A stretch of 64,000 nt of DNA from Melitaea cinxia (taxonomy: Eukaryota; Arthropoda; Insecta; Lepidoptera; Nymphalidae): NCBI RefSeq assembly GCF_905220565.1, contig NC_059395.1:10271289-10335288 (forward strand), given 5' to 3'. The stretch's first letter is position 1, and every line of letters starts with the position of its first letter. The notes under the pieces were generated by a model, which did no database searches, was not told where the DNA came from, and saw only the letters and a list, made by a program, of their open reading frames with translations. The translations under genes and the position numbers were made by a program. Below, piece by piece: positions 36,286 through 48,971 of this stretch.

Positions 36286-37387
36286 ATGTACATTACAGGT
36301 AGATTTTTTGTGGGAGGTTAAATTTTTATTATTTCTGACTCTACCTTCATTCCGGTGCTGCGGGAAGTGTACTCATGCTCCGCTCTGCGACTATCACGCG
36401 TTATTTTCGAACGAATTTACGTAAAAACGATCTTTACTGCAAGATTAAAATACGATACGAACTGACCTTTAACGACTGACAAATAGACATTTTTAAAATA
36501 ACGCGTCAGACATAATATTCTAATAAAATTAGTAACATTGCGTGCTAGAATATAGGTATAGAAATTCGAAAAATACCCAAAACCGAATCCGAGCGCCCCA
36601 CTGTCCACGTGTCTGGTCTGCCCTACCCCTAGAGTGTTTTTTTAAGCCGGAGGCGTGGAGAGAGTGCAGCCCTCGCACGCAAGGGCGGAAGGGCTGCACT
36701 TCCCGCAGCGCTACTCTAACCTTAAAGGTGGTAGGTTAATTTTTTCCGATTTAAAAAGTGAACCTCAAAACTTCATCCACGATATCTCTGTAACAACAGG
36801 GTTTACACGAAAATAGTTGTCCGGGGGGGTGAAAAACCAACACTAACTTCCCACCCACCCTTTTAACCCCCCTTTTCCCCCCAACCCCATAAATTTCTCG
36901 TCGGGAATGTACATAATTACCCAATATTTATATGATAATATATATATTATCATATAAATATACATACAAAAAAATGCTTACACACAAATAATAATATATA
37001 AATATTTAATATATTTTTTCTATGTAGAAATTATGATAAGGAAAGATAATACGCTCTTTTGTTTATTTTCAAAAGTGTACTCGTCGTACAAGTACGAACG
37101 TTATTTATGCTAATTAAAGCTGCGTGAACAGTATAGAAATTAGTATAGAAACTAGAAGAGTGTGAAGGTATACGCAATAGTAGTCATACGTTGGACCGGC
37201 ACGTGGAACCAGGAGGATGTATAAATACAAAAATTTTATTTTCGTAATAGTAGATGATTCAAAACAAAATTGGTAAATGTTTAATTTAAGTGATAATATA
37301 TTATCGATATATTTTTACTTCCATTTTTGTATGAAAATTGACAAAATTTATAAAAGATATAATTTTAATAATTATAATATGAAATAT

Positions 37388-37650
37388 AGCTGTGTGGTTA
37401 CGGCATCAAAGAATATATCCACCCCGTCTCTTTCCGTGGGTGTCGTAAGAGGCGACTAAGGGATAACACAATTCCAGTACCATCTTGGAACTTAAAAGGC
37501 CGATCGATGGCGGGATCCATCCAACTACTGGCCTTGAAATACATAGGCCGAAGAGGGGCAGCAGCGTCTTCGGTGTGACAAAGCCAGCTCTGCGGTCACA
37601 AACCCGCCTGCCCAGCGTGGTAAATATGGGCAAAAACATGAGTTCACACA
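37388..37650 (+). mobile_element. SINE family A, copy 7 (3' end missing)
   Basis: Begins GCTGTGTGGTTACGGC and follows the family to ATGAGTTCAC, then breaks off without the tail. Confidence 0.7.
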
Positions 37651-38290
37651 GGGTGAAATTACACACATGCACACTTTATCTAATTCCCACACAAAAATAG
37701 TCGTCTGTCACTATGAAACTGGCACATACTAAATTAAAATCACACTTACATTTTTCACACACGCATAGATACATTCTGTGTCATTACAGTATAATGACAC
37801 GCCGCAACTACACTGACAAGTTGCTTACAGCCGTGGTTGTAACAACTTTCGATATGCATTATGGATAAATTCAAGTACTCGGTTAGGGAAATAAGGTTTT
37901 TAAAGTGATACAAAGGTAAGATGTTATTATAAAATAGACTTAATTTATTATATACTGCAATTCAAACATTCTCATGTAAAATAAACGATTATAAAGAGTA
38001 AAGATTTGATTGTTTGTTTTTTAGCATTGAATAGGCTCCGAAACTACTGGACCGATTCAAAAAATTATTTCACCATTGAAAAGCTATCCTTGAGCGACAT
38101 AGGTTATACTATATTTTCAAAAATATAAGGGATCCTTACTAAAACTCCAGTAATGTAACCCAAGGGATAAAAAATCGAGTTAACACGACCGATAATATTT
38201 GTAATATTTAAGTTTAAAAAAGGTTTAAAAGAAGTATACAAGTAATAATGTGATTAAAAAATACTTAGTATGAAAGGTAACGTAACGCCA

Positions 38291-38506
38291 TGTTTTAGTA
38301 AATTTGACGTGGCAGATCTTTTTTTGCAGCAAAAAAACAGAACAATTTGGCATTTTTGAAGGACGTTGATTCAATCGCGCAACTAGATTTAGTCTAGTGA
38401 TCAGTGCGGCTGCAACTAGTTTTATTGTATGCATATGGCCATTTGGCCTTATACCTTGACAGAGGGGAACGTCTGTACATGGCTACTTCCCTCCGTGTTG
38501 CTCTTT
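38291..38506 (-). mobile_element. Interspersed repeat family K, copy 2
   Basis: Matches 11427-11606 in reverse, with an extra segment near 38430-38455. Both copies keep GTACATGGCT or its complement near one end. Confidence 0.55.
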
Positions 38507-39275
38507 GTTTTAAGTAATATGATTCTTGAAAGGAAAATTAAAGTCTATTTAATTTCAGGTGTTTATTAATTGAAATTCATAAATTTAATAAGAGTATTAT
38601 TTATAAATATATTGTAATATTTTTTAGTTTTACAACGATGGTTTTATTAGGATTTTCAAGTACTTGGGTCTTGGATGGGTCTTGGAGTGAGGTTAGAAGT
38701 ATTTGTCATTAGGGGTAAATAATTTTGAGAGCTAGTAACACTTTACACTAAGTATCAACCTAGGATGAAGTGGGTCGTAGAAATATTTACAATTTTACAA
38801 AGTAAATAATACTAAATATTGTACCAACTACCAAATTACCAACTCAAAATAGTAATTTAATACTATTTACACAATGATGTATATTGTATTTATATACATA
38901 TATCAAGATTATCATTATTTAAAATAAAGTATAGTACTTTTAATTTTTGTTTGAAGCCAGTGTTAAATTTGGATTACAAAAAGGTAAACAGAAAATTGTT
39001 TTATTTTCAATATTAAGTCTTAAATTAATAAATTCACATATTCTCTTAGTAAATGTTTTACAAGACAAGAAAAAGTCTTATTCAAACTAATATATATTTA
39101 GTTTTCGTATTTGTACTAATGTTTAAGTGAGAAACATGAGATGATACATGAGAAAACCTTTTTTTAAATAATTCGTTTATAATAATCATTTAAAATGTAA
39201 GAAAAACACAGCCATGTTTTTTTTAGTTACATTTTCAGCTTAAATAAAAAAAAGTTAAAATATAATTCAAGGCTG

Positions 39276-39634
39276 AAGATATTCAGACACTAGTGTGTCT
39301 CCAGCGGTAATCTAGCGTGACTGGTACTTGTCGAAAAAAAAGTCGTCATAATTTTGTTCCGTGACGTCTCCGGGGCTTTGGAAAACTCATCTCTGCAGCT
39401 TCGGCTTTTTTTGACCAGCCTTAGCTGCTCGGGCTCGCCCGGGTGTCTGCGTTTTGTTACAGTAGGCGGGGGCTGCCCTCATTCCGCTTCTCCAGCTTCT
39501 AAAGAATACTAGGGATATTCAGTGTGATTTAATTACGGAAACAGAACCATAATAGATTTGTAACTGTACTCAGTGCCAGTCACACTAGTCATGCTAAATT
39601 ACCGCTGGAGTCACGCTAGTGTCCAAATATCCTT
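39276..39634. mobile_element. TIR element just upstream of the zinc-finger gene
   Basis: The left end reads AAGATATTCAGACACTAGTG then TGTCTCCAGCGGTAATCTAG. The right end reversed reads AAGGATATTTGGACACTAGC then GTGACTCCAGCGGTAATTTA. The near-matching arms are about 50 bp. Its GC-rich interior has no ORF. Confidence 0.75.
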
Positions 39635-39806
39635 ATCAATAATTCAATAAATTTTTGAAATCAGATAAAAGTAAATTTCCAGTGAAAGTTCATATGAGAC
39701 TTTCAATAAACAACTGAATTTTGATGATTTTCATCGACAGTGGGTTAATTAAGTGTTTAAATTAGAAAAAAAATTACTATTAATCCAATGTTAATCAAGG
39801 TACAAA

Positions 39807-42800
39807 ATGGCAGACGATATGATAGATATAGAAGAACATGATGTCTTGGAAAATCCTATCATTAAACAGATTTTTCCAGATCTATCAAAACTTAAAAAGG
39901 AAATCATTGATTATAATGATGGTAAGTATATAATGATAGGTAACAATATCAAATATATTCATGGTTTTTAAATTTTTGCTAACAAGATTCAATATTAAGT
40001 GAAACTGTAGCTGTAATGCTTTGATGTTAGTTTAATTATATCAACACTTAATACTCGAAGGCCCGGTTTAACCAGTTGTGGATGTGTGATGAGTGAAATA
40101 GCCCATTAGTAACTGTTTCTCCTCAATCAATAAACTACAACTTTTAGATTCATATTTGGGAATAGAAATATGTAATAAATATGGTGGAATTTAATGGTAA
40201 AAAAGAATATATCAAAATCTTATAAGATACACACAGTCAGCCCTTAAATAGCATTATCCACTTCCGTATCTAACTTTCACCCTCTAGATACCGGTCCTAC
40301 CGGAACCAGACATGTGTGGCGATATAAGTCGGCAGATTGGGATGAGATGCGACCACATCCATACTGTGTAAAAATTTGGAGTGTGTACTGAATGATAAGA
40401 TCCTGGCATACCTCGAGTTGAATGACCTCCTGTTGGACCAGCAATACGGTTTCCGCCGTAACAGGTCCACGGGGGATTTTTTAGTATACGCCTCACACAT
40501 CTGGGGCGAAGCCTTGGATAAGCACGGAGAGGCGCTAGCTGTCTTACTTGATGTATCGAAGGCATTTGACCGGGTCTGGCATGAGAGCCTATTGAGCAAG
40601 CTTTCAGCTTACGGAATGACCCCTAGCCTGTGTGACTGGATATCAGATTTCCTGAATGGGCGATCATTTCGGGTGGTCTTAGATGGCTCCTCGTCTGACT
40701 TGATGGAGGTTAATGCCCGTGTCCCTCAGGGATCAGTTCTCTCTGCAACCCTCTTGATTCGCATTAGTGACCTCCTCAGGCCCGGTATCTTTGGGTACGC
40801 GGATGACAGCACTGTTACGGAGTGATACATGTCCTGTCCCCGTGCTAGTAGGGCCAAAACTCTTGATCATAGAAAGGCTTTGGTCGAGCGCATAAATTTG
40901 GCTTTGATAGAAGTGTCCGATTGTCAAATTGATGTCAAATTTAATGCTTCCAAAACGCAAGCGTGTCTTTTTACCGCTAAACGGAGTCCATTCTTAATAA
41001 CTCCGACTTTCCCGGGTGTATCTGTACTGATCACCGATAGTATTGATCTGGTAGGCATAAATGTCTCGTCTAATCTGAACTTCAGACAATGCATAGAATC
41101 CAAGGCAAAAACTGCTGGTAAGAAACTTGGTATCCTAAAGTAGTATGTAAAGTCAGGCAGTACTTCACACCGGAACAGCTTCTTACTCTGTACCAAGCAC
41201 AAGTTCGATCGTGCATTGAGTAGGTACTGCAGGCATTTATGGGATAACTCTGCCAAGTACCAGCTTGCTGCTTTGGATTCTGTGGATCGACGAGCCAGAA
41301 GATTTATCGGTGACGAATCGCTGGTTTGCCTTCTTTGGATTTTTCCTGGATTGACTTAAAAGTCTCGAACATCGGCGCAAGGTTGCCTGTTTGTCGGTAT
41401 TTTACAGGTTATATTTCGGAGAGTGTGCTCTAGAACAAAGCAATTTAGTTTTGCCACCACCCTTCTACCACCGAACCGCAAGGCATCGCATGAATCTGCA
41501 CCGCCACGTGGTTGAAATCCCACGATCTCGCACTAAGCGGTTTGCTTCCTCGTTTCTAATACGCACCGTAAAAATTTGAAATGCCCAGCTTCCGTTTTTC
41601 CAACTAACTATAACTTGGGTATCTTTAAGTCAAGAGTGAATAGGCATCTTCTAGGAAAGCGCGCTCCATCTTAGGCTGCATCTTCATTTACCATCAGGTG
41701 AGATCGCAGTCAAGCGCGTCTATATATATAAAAAAAAATCCACAACCTGCATAACAGTCCATAATTAAGTATCCAACAGAACTTCAAAAATTACTGGAAT
41801 AGACAATCACAATTTTAAAATTGCAATTGCAATGGAAGCAGTAAATTTCTCTTAGTTGTTATATTCAATAAACAAATTTTTATTAATTTTTTTCTAATGC
41901 TTATGCCAATTTCGCTCATTATAATGAAACAACTTTTTCGGATTTTATCTGCTTTTTTAATTTTAAATATTTTAGCTATAAAGTATCTAAATTGTCAGGT
42001 ATGTAAAAAATCCCAAAAAGTTTTCATTATAATAAAATTTTATTGATTTTTGAAACAAGATTTTAGTATAATATTTTCTTTATTACTGCCATTTAAAATC
42101 ATTTATTGTCAAACTATTAGTAATTAGATAAAATGCTGATTATGCTCATCCATTTTGTAATTTTCAGAAATTCAAGATGAAATATCAAATTTTGAAACAG
42201 TTAACAGCGGTGAAACAAACAAGCAATTATGGAGACAATTCAACGCATCTCAAATAGGAAAAACAAAACAAAATTATTTGTATGACGTCAAGGTTTCCTT
42301 ACAAAATATTAGTCCTAAACTAACAAGTAATCAAAAGTTTTGCCAAAAATGTTTAATACTTTTTTCTAAAAAGGAGGATCTGTGTAATCATGAAAGATTG
42401 TGTCATCAACATATGTGTCTTCAAAAAAATAATTTTAAAAACAACTCCAAAAATGGAGAAAACAGTAATATCTTTAATTTTTACTCAAATAAAGGGGTAT
42501 CTCAGAATAAAAGCAGTAATATTAATGTAATGGTCAATATTAATGACTCAAAAGCGATAGACAACAATTTGAGAAAACCATGTTTTCATTGCAATATTAT
42601 ATTTCCATCAATTCAAACTTTAATAGACCACTTATATGAAATACTCTATAATAAGAAATCAAATATTCAACACCCAAAAAATCTTAAATTTTCTTCTAAA
42701 TGTAAGTTCTGTGATTCAAATTATAACGATGTTTTATCATATAATAGACACTTACGTAAAAGACATAGGAATGAAATGTTAAAAAACAAAAATGAAAGTA

Positions 42801-45295
42801 TTAATGAGGTTCGAGTAATGGCCCTAAAAGCAATTCTGTATAAATGTAGTGAATGTAATATACACTTTGTGACATCTGAGACTGCTAGATATCATTTGGA
42901 ACACTCAGAAGTCTTACAACATTGGTATTGCACGAGTTGTCAATTTTTTTTCAAACTAAAGCATAAAAATCTACATGAAAAACAACATAACTATTCAAAG
43001 TACTTTACTGTAGTTGAAGTAAATAATAAGTCATGTAATGGGACACATTTAGGGGAAGAAAATTCTTTAACTCATCAAACTAATTGTGATATAGATGAAA
43101 TTGGAATAGATGACAGAATTTCGGATTTTGTAACAGAACACAATCAGGAAGCATCACAACAAAAAGAAGAATTAAAAACAAGCAATGATTTCCATTCTTC
43201 GATGATTGATACTGAAAACAGTAGTAATGTGGGTGACATAAAGGAAAAAAAATGTTTAAATACTTCATTGGAAAAGTATACACAATTATACTTTTGTGAT
43301 GTATGTAAATGTAATATATCTAGAAATTGTAATGTTGAACATCATCTGGAGGCAAATTGTAGACGAGGTACCAAAAATGTTTGTGAGTATTGTGGGCTAG
43401 TCTTTTCCAGTGAGACTGTTGATTTACATAGAATAATACACCTCGAAAATAGGAACATACAATTGAAAGACTTTATAATTTTGGATTTAAAAACTAAAAC
43501 AAAAATAACACCAGTTTTCGACTTTCCTAAGTGTACATTGTGTGAAAAATATTTTATTTGTAAAAATGAAATTATACTGCATGTATGCAATGAGGGTAGA
43601 TCCATAACATGCTCTGTTTGTAACATTAAATTAACTAAATCAGCTTTGCAATTACATGAACCATTCCATAGTTACAATACACAAAATCAAACTGAACTCA
43701 ACAACAAGTCTGATAATATAATGTTGTGCAATACGGATTCTAGACTCACAGAAATTACAAATAATGATCAAACTTCATTATCTCCTCTTGGTTCTGAAAC
43801 AGAATGTGATGATAAAGTTCTGCACTTATATACTTGTAAAAATTGTGATGTATCAATGAATTTCTATGATGAAGCAGTAGAACATTGTCATTCTCATACC
43901 CATCTTAATAAAATAGAAATAGATACAACTAAATGTGCAATATGTAATGTTAATTTAATATCTTCGACCTATGATCATCATCATCAATTACATGATACAT
44001 ATTGTAAAGAAAGATTTCAGTATCTTAATTTTGATGTATTATTATTTAATTCTTGTAATGATGAATGGCTTGATCATGTCTTTGGTGCTTTACCTAAGCA
44101 TGCAATAAACAAAATTATAAAAAAATCTATATATAAGTATGAGAATAAGGTAAAAATGCAAATCATGCAGGATGGTCCATATGAATTAACAATGTACAAG
44201 TGTTATAGATGTAAGTCTTTTATAGATTGCAAATCTGTTTATGAACATTCAGGCAATTGTAAAGTAAATTCTGCTAAATTCTATTGTAAAGTGTGCAATA
44301 TACCATTTATAAATAACATATTTCGAATTGAACATGAAAGTATTCATAACAACCTCAAAGTTAATTTAAAGTCATATAGGATTGTTGTATTTAATCGAGA
44401 TCAGGATAAAGTTATTAATAAAAATCTATCAAAGACGAAATACTACGTTTTATTCGAATGTAGATATTGCCATGTGATTGTCGATAAGAATACTTATAAT
44501 AACCATAAATGTAATTTGGTCAACTGTAAAAATTGCTCCATATGCGGATTACTTTTGCAAGAAAAACAGTATGATATGCATGTATTAAAGCATAAAACTA
44601 TGGACAGTTTTAATAAAAACGTTTTAAAAGTAGTTCTGATTGGTAACAAAGCTACAAATAAAAATGAAATAACAAACAAATTAATATCTACATTTAGCGG
44701 AATGGTTTGTGATTATACTTTTTACAAATGTGCAGTGTGTCAAGTGTGTATCAGAGAATTTAGAAATACGTTCCACCATTATTGTCTAATTGATGCTGCA
44801 AAAACTAAATGTCCTCTGTGTGATTTGATTTTTGATGAAGGAAAAATAAAAGGTCATTTAAAATTACATGATACTGATCCGGATATTACTAAAGACACTA
44901 TAATAGTCAAAGATTTTGGCTCTAAAAGAATAAATAGGGGAGGATATAACGAAATAACCAACAACAAGCATGATGTGCAAGAAGACGAGTTAATGGTTTC
45001 CAAATCTGGTTTAGATGATCGTGTTAAGGACAAAGATGATAATAGCGTTCCAGAAATAACGGCGAAGATTTATAAGTGCGATTGTGGTCTCCATTTTATA
45101 AACGATACACAAATAAAAGAACATTTGGATAAATGCTCTGGTATTGTTAGAGCTAAAAAATTTAGACAAGATTGTTTCAAATGTGGCCTCACTTTTAATT
45201 CAAATGTTTTATTCAAACACTTACTGGAACATCACGGAGGAAAAAATGTGTTTAGATATGAAATTGTAGAAAGCATTCAGAAAAGTGTAGCTTAA
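39807..45295 (+). CDS. Large C2H2 zinc-finger protein with repeated paired-finger modules (2 exons, 1080 aa)
   Basis: Exon 1 is 39807-39921, starting at an ATG after TACAAA and ending at GGTAAGT. Exon 2 is 42168-45295, after TTTTCAG, and the phase matches. The 38-residue first exon is acidic and fingerless. Residues from about 95 on carry some 18-19 C2H2-like fingers, many with degenerate spacing or HC/CC endings. From about residue 262 they fall into a recurring module: a first finger led by aromatic-x-C-x2-C, a second finger usually ending in H-x3-H, then a hydrophobic beta-like strand (FTVVEV, FIILDL, YRIVVF, LKVVLI). Modules start near residues 262, 412, 492, 592, 714, 800, 890 and 1006. 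Linkers of the TGEKP kind are absent, so sequence-specific DNA binding is not assured; protein or RNA binding is possible. I cannot name an orthologue. The intron contains a LINE fragment. Confidence 0.9.
40290..41740 (+). mobile_element. Jockey/CR1-type LINE fragment in the zinc-finger gene intron
   Basis: Frames at 40376-40825 and 40829-41143 encode reverse-transcriptase pieces: QQYGFRRNRSTGDFLVYA, LLDVSKAFDRVWHESLLSKL, VPQGSVLSATLL and GYADDSTVTE with the catalytic DD, then a stop and frameshift. The 3' end near 41690 has ATTTACCATCAGGTGAGATC, the usual tail of this lepidopteran family. The 5' part is absent and the frame is broken. Confidence 0.8.
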
Positions 45296-45590
45296 GCTTT
45301 TATTGAGACAACTAAAAACTATACCTATAATAAGTGTGAGTAAAAGATTTTTTATTACGTTAATACAGCTAAATTTTTATGTTAAACATTAGATTCTGTT
45401 TTTTATTTTTTTATTTTCTGTTATATTTTTCTAACAATTGTTATGTATTCAAGATGTCCGAATATGACCATTTTTTTGTATTTATAATAACTATATAGGT
45501 ATGTATAGAAAATAACATATTTTCAGATTTGCAGTTAAAAATTCGCGTACTGAACTAGTCCGTCATAAACGTTGTATATGAAATAATTTG

Positions 45591-45596
45591 AATAAA
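45591..45596 (+). promoter_or_regulatory. Candidate polyadenylation signal of the zinc-finger gene
   Basis: AATAAA about 300 bp after the stop codon, the first good canonical hexamer downstream. Another lies near 45861. Confidence 0.4.
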
Positions 45597-46504
45597 ATTA
45601 GAAATTTCGTAGACTCCTTGTTATTCTCAATGAGTATGTTACAATACATAATCACATATTGCAGTGCAAAATATATACCTATTTAGTTTATAGGATGTCC
45701 TATAATGCCTAATGGCACTAACAATAAGATTAAAGAACTCACTCGAAAAGTCCATCGAATTCGCTAGACTCAGCACAAAACTATTGCATGATTACTTAGC
45801 CTTTATACCTCTTAATGTTAAGTTTACATAATGTGTAGGTATTCTACTGTAGTTTGGCATAATAAACATTTAGAAGTTTAATCATTTGTATTTATTGCTA
45901 TCCCTGAGCTTAAACTTTAAAACACTAACATTTCGTCATTATTCACATATCAAACGATATCGGTGTGCTTTATTTGGTAGTTAGTATCGTGTCTATAGAT
46001 TTTACTGTAATACCTAAAGTAGAAATGAAAAGACGAAAAGAAAAGAACGAATTTATTAAAAAAAAATTCAGTGTGATCGAAGGCGCTGGTAAAATGTAGT
46101 ATTTTTATATTATTATTATAGTACTTATAAGTACCTTAACTTGTTTTCGACCTAAGGCTTGTAAGGTTATTTTGTAGGTTGATTTAAGTTTGTTTTTATG
46201 GGTTTGAAGACTAACAAATAAGTAACTGAATTTTAGGAATAATAGGCTCATCCTAAAATCGTTTAGCTTTAGCACTAACGGCGAGTCATTTATCTAAAAA
46301 CAAAGTTTGTGAATAAAATAATAATAAAAAAAAAAAAAAAAAAACCCGCCTACGTAAAGAACAACTAATAGAAAATCAACTGAAAAAGCTGGAACAAGAT
46401 AAAAATTCAATATGCACACAAAGTCAGCGAAATAAATAGAAACAATATCAAACATTTTATGCTGTACATTTAAAATATATTAATACGGTAGTCCTTCGAA
46501 ACTT

Positions 46505-46870
46505 TATGCAACGTCGTACATAACATGCACCGCGATGCTAGGCGCTTCCAGTAACGCCCCTGTGCCCGGGTCGATTCGGGATGGGAACCCGGTCCTGCTA
46601 GACATGGCGTCGTCGGGATTGTTCAGAGGTGAGCCGATAGTCCCTACGAAAGAGAAGTCTGGCCTTTTCGCTGAGGCCAGTCTGTCGTTGGAGGGATCCT
46701 GTTGCCTGCAGATCTTCCAATTAATGCGGCTGAAGGCTCCCGCAGGGGTTTTGGTCGGTATTGCACCCCCAAGTGCTGAGGCCGACACGGTCTAGGAATG
46801 CCTACCCGGGCATCCTGGATATCACCCGTAAATGGGTTTCCCTGCGATGCCAAAAAAAAAACAAAAAAAT
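46505..46870 (+). mobile_element. 3' end of a non-LTR retrotransposon with A-rich tail
   Basis: A GC-rich block inside AT-rich DNA ends CCCTGCGATGCC followed by about ten A and a further A-rich stretch. The short frame 46535-46795 has no domain I recognise. Sharp composition change plus a poly-A tail supports retroposition; the family is uncertain. Confidence 0.6.
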
Positions 46871-47804
46871 GACTACGGCTACCTTTATATACTTTTTGTT
46901 TACGGCAATTTAACATACATAGGTACAAAATAAACAACGAATAATCCAAGCTAATAAAAGCGTGGTAAAAAGAAACTTTGCTGTATCACAAAATATTTCT
47001 TTTGCTGTTAGAGCTAGAAAGATACTATTGGGAAATAGAATAAGTAGAATCAACATCAAATGTATCATAATACTATATTTTTTCGACATGTCTTTGCACC
47101 ACGTTTAACACTTTTTATACAGTAAATTAAAGTTTAGTTCCTTGTAAACGTTTTTGTTCTAATTATAGAAAATTGTAAGTTATGAGCAAAAAAGTACGTC
47201 TCAAGAAGCGCGTGCTTATCAAGTCATCATCAAGAGTGCTGGGGTTGAATTCAACCCTACAGTCTACCAAAGGTTAAAAAAATTATTCATTTTTCCCGCT
47301 AAAATTTATTTCATGGCTAATAAAATCATTGAGTTTTGCTTTCAATTTTATTTAATTTAAATAAATTAGCTATAGTATGCCGGAATAGTTTATTATTTCC
47401 CGTCAATCTATATTATATTCAGCTTCGATCTCACGTAAGGGGACGGTCCAAGCAAATATTACTAAAACTCACCTAAGGGAGGGGAGGGGTCTAAACTGAT
47501 CGAAAAATAGGTCACGTAATTAATAGATGTCCCCTATCCAGTGATATTTTTTGGTAAAACTCTAAAGGGGGTGATAGACGTACGAACTTAAAGAACGCGG
47601 TTTTTAAGACCGCGGTTCGACGTCGGTGACACACGTGAAACTTACTTATTCTGTATTGCGATGTCGTCGACATAAGGAGCTTTGTGTTATTTGACGAAAT
47701 TCGGAAATAATTCATTTTGAGTAACTTCACAATCAAAAGTAACAAAAATTACAAATACCTACAATACAAACGTTGCGCGTCCACAGACTAGTAAAACATA
47801 ATTA

Positions 47805-48055
47805 TGTTTGCTTGCAAACGAAAAAACCGACTTCAATTACATCGTCCAGTAACACATCGTAGGTAGACGAAAAAATAGTCAAATAAATACGCATTATTAG
47901 ATATAACCCAAAAACTACTTATTAGATCGCAATCAAATTTAAATGGGACTACACTACACACACTACCATCATGGAAATCGGTCCATTCAGTCAAAAGTTG
48001 TAAGGTTCTGGATCAAATTGAGAACCTCCTTCATTTTTCGGAAGTCGGTTAAAAT
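47805..48055. mobile_element. AACCGACTTC element, copy upstream of botv
   Basis: Begins GCTTGCAAACGAAAAAACCG then ACTTCAATTACATCG and ends CGGAAGTCGGTTAAAA, an inverted pair of ends. Confidence 0.6.
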
Positions 48056-48255
48056 TGGCGGCTCGCGGCTCGCGGAGCTGCCACACGCACGAGCGGAGGT
48101 GGGTTACGAGCAAAATTTCAAACTTGTCGGATCGCCAACGAACTTTCTTGGCGGTTTTAAAGTACGCGTACTTAGGGTGACACACTAGCGAAAAAGGTCG
48201 TCGAGCCATAAGTTCGTGAACTTACTAGCACGTCTATTACCCCCTTAAAACATAT

Positions 48256-48779
48256 TGGCTACGTTCCACTAAACGCCCGCAACACTTGCAACATCGTTCC
48301 ACCCATTAAGGCCCGTGGTCGTTGTGAGCGATCGCTTAACGTCATAGATAACGTCACTATTCACGACCACATCGCATTAATTTCGCCCACACAATATTGG
48401 TGGGTCATAGTCGGCTTGCGCCAAAACGTGACCGGAATTCGAAAAAACAACTGTCAATGTCAAATCGTGAATGTCATTAGAATTTGATGAACTTTCCGAG
48501 TCATTGTCTCTTATTCGTTTTGTCAAAAACGTAACGATAAATTCACAGGGATCCATGTTGAATTAAAATGTACTCCAATCCATACGAAATATTTACTCAC
48601 AACCACTACAGCTGCATGCTTTTATCATGCCACCATATTTCGAGCACACAGCGCTCAAATATGCTTTCAACCTAGAAAATTTGCCTACAAAGTCCTCAGT
48701 GTTTTTACGTATGTGGACCGATAATTTCATTTCAGCTGCCGTTCTCAACGCGTTGCGGGCGTTAAGTCGAACATAGCCA
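48256..48779 (+). mobile_element. 524-bp TIR element (family H), copy upstream of botv
   Basis: The ends are TGGCTACGTTCCACTAAACG and, reversed, TGGCTATGTTCGACTTAACG, with CCCGCAAC following in both: 28 bp with three mismatches. TAT flanks both ends, a possible 3-bp target duplication. The inner sequence matches 59824-60306 in opposite orientation. Confidence 0.75.
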
Positions 48780-48971
48780 TATATTAGCTGTCATAGTCTT
48801 TGTTGTCTCATGTCTGTCAACAAAGTCAAACAAGTCTTACTTTGCCTTTAAATAAGTTATTTTATAAATAATTTTTGAATTAATGGCAATCTATTACAGC
48901 AAGTAGTGATTTCGAATTAAAATAAGATGTATATATTTTAATACAGTGCAGTTAATGTACTAATATTAACC

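Larger units (their letters stand above)
35812..39806. other. Head-to-head intergenic region between RFX7 and the zinc-finger gene
   Basis: It should hold both promoters. No core motif is certain. Visible structure: a TA-rich foldback (36168-36285), a hairpin-containing GC-rich patch (36590-36740), a 38-nt palindrome (36924-36961), truncated SINE A (37388-37650), a Helitron-like fragment (about 38000-38210), a family K repeat (38291-38506) and a TIR element (39276-39634). Confidence 0.5.
45296..48971. other. Intergenic region between the zinc-finger gene and botv
   Basis: It contains the zinc-finger gene 3' UTR, decayed coding-like pieces (46025-46099, 46361-46432, 46930-47090), a LINE 3' end (46505-46870), an AACCGACTTC element (47805-48055) and a TIR element (48256-48779). 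The last 190 bp before the botv ATG look unique and probably carry its promoter and 5' UTR. Confidence 0.5.

Noticed and set aside
36542..36739. GC-rich 65-codon frame with a hairpin, considered as a gene or structured RNA
   Set aside because: No domain, no splice support, and the hairpin (GCAGCCCT/AGGGCTGC) is short; it is more likely part of an unassigned repeat.
40284..40599. Minus-strand frames of 93 and 100 codons
   Set aside because: They are antisense to the LINE reverse-transcriptase fragment encoded on the plus strand.
46535..46949. Overlapping plus and minus frames of about 86-101 codons
   Set aside because: They lie in the GC-rich 3' end of a retrotransposon and show no domain.
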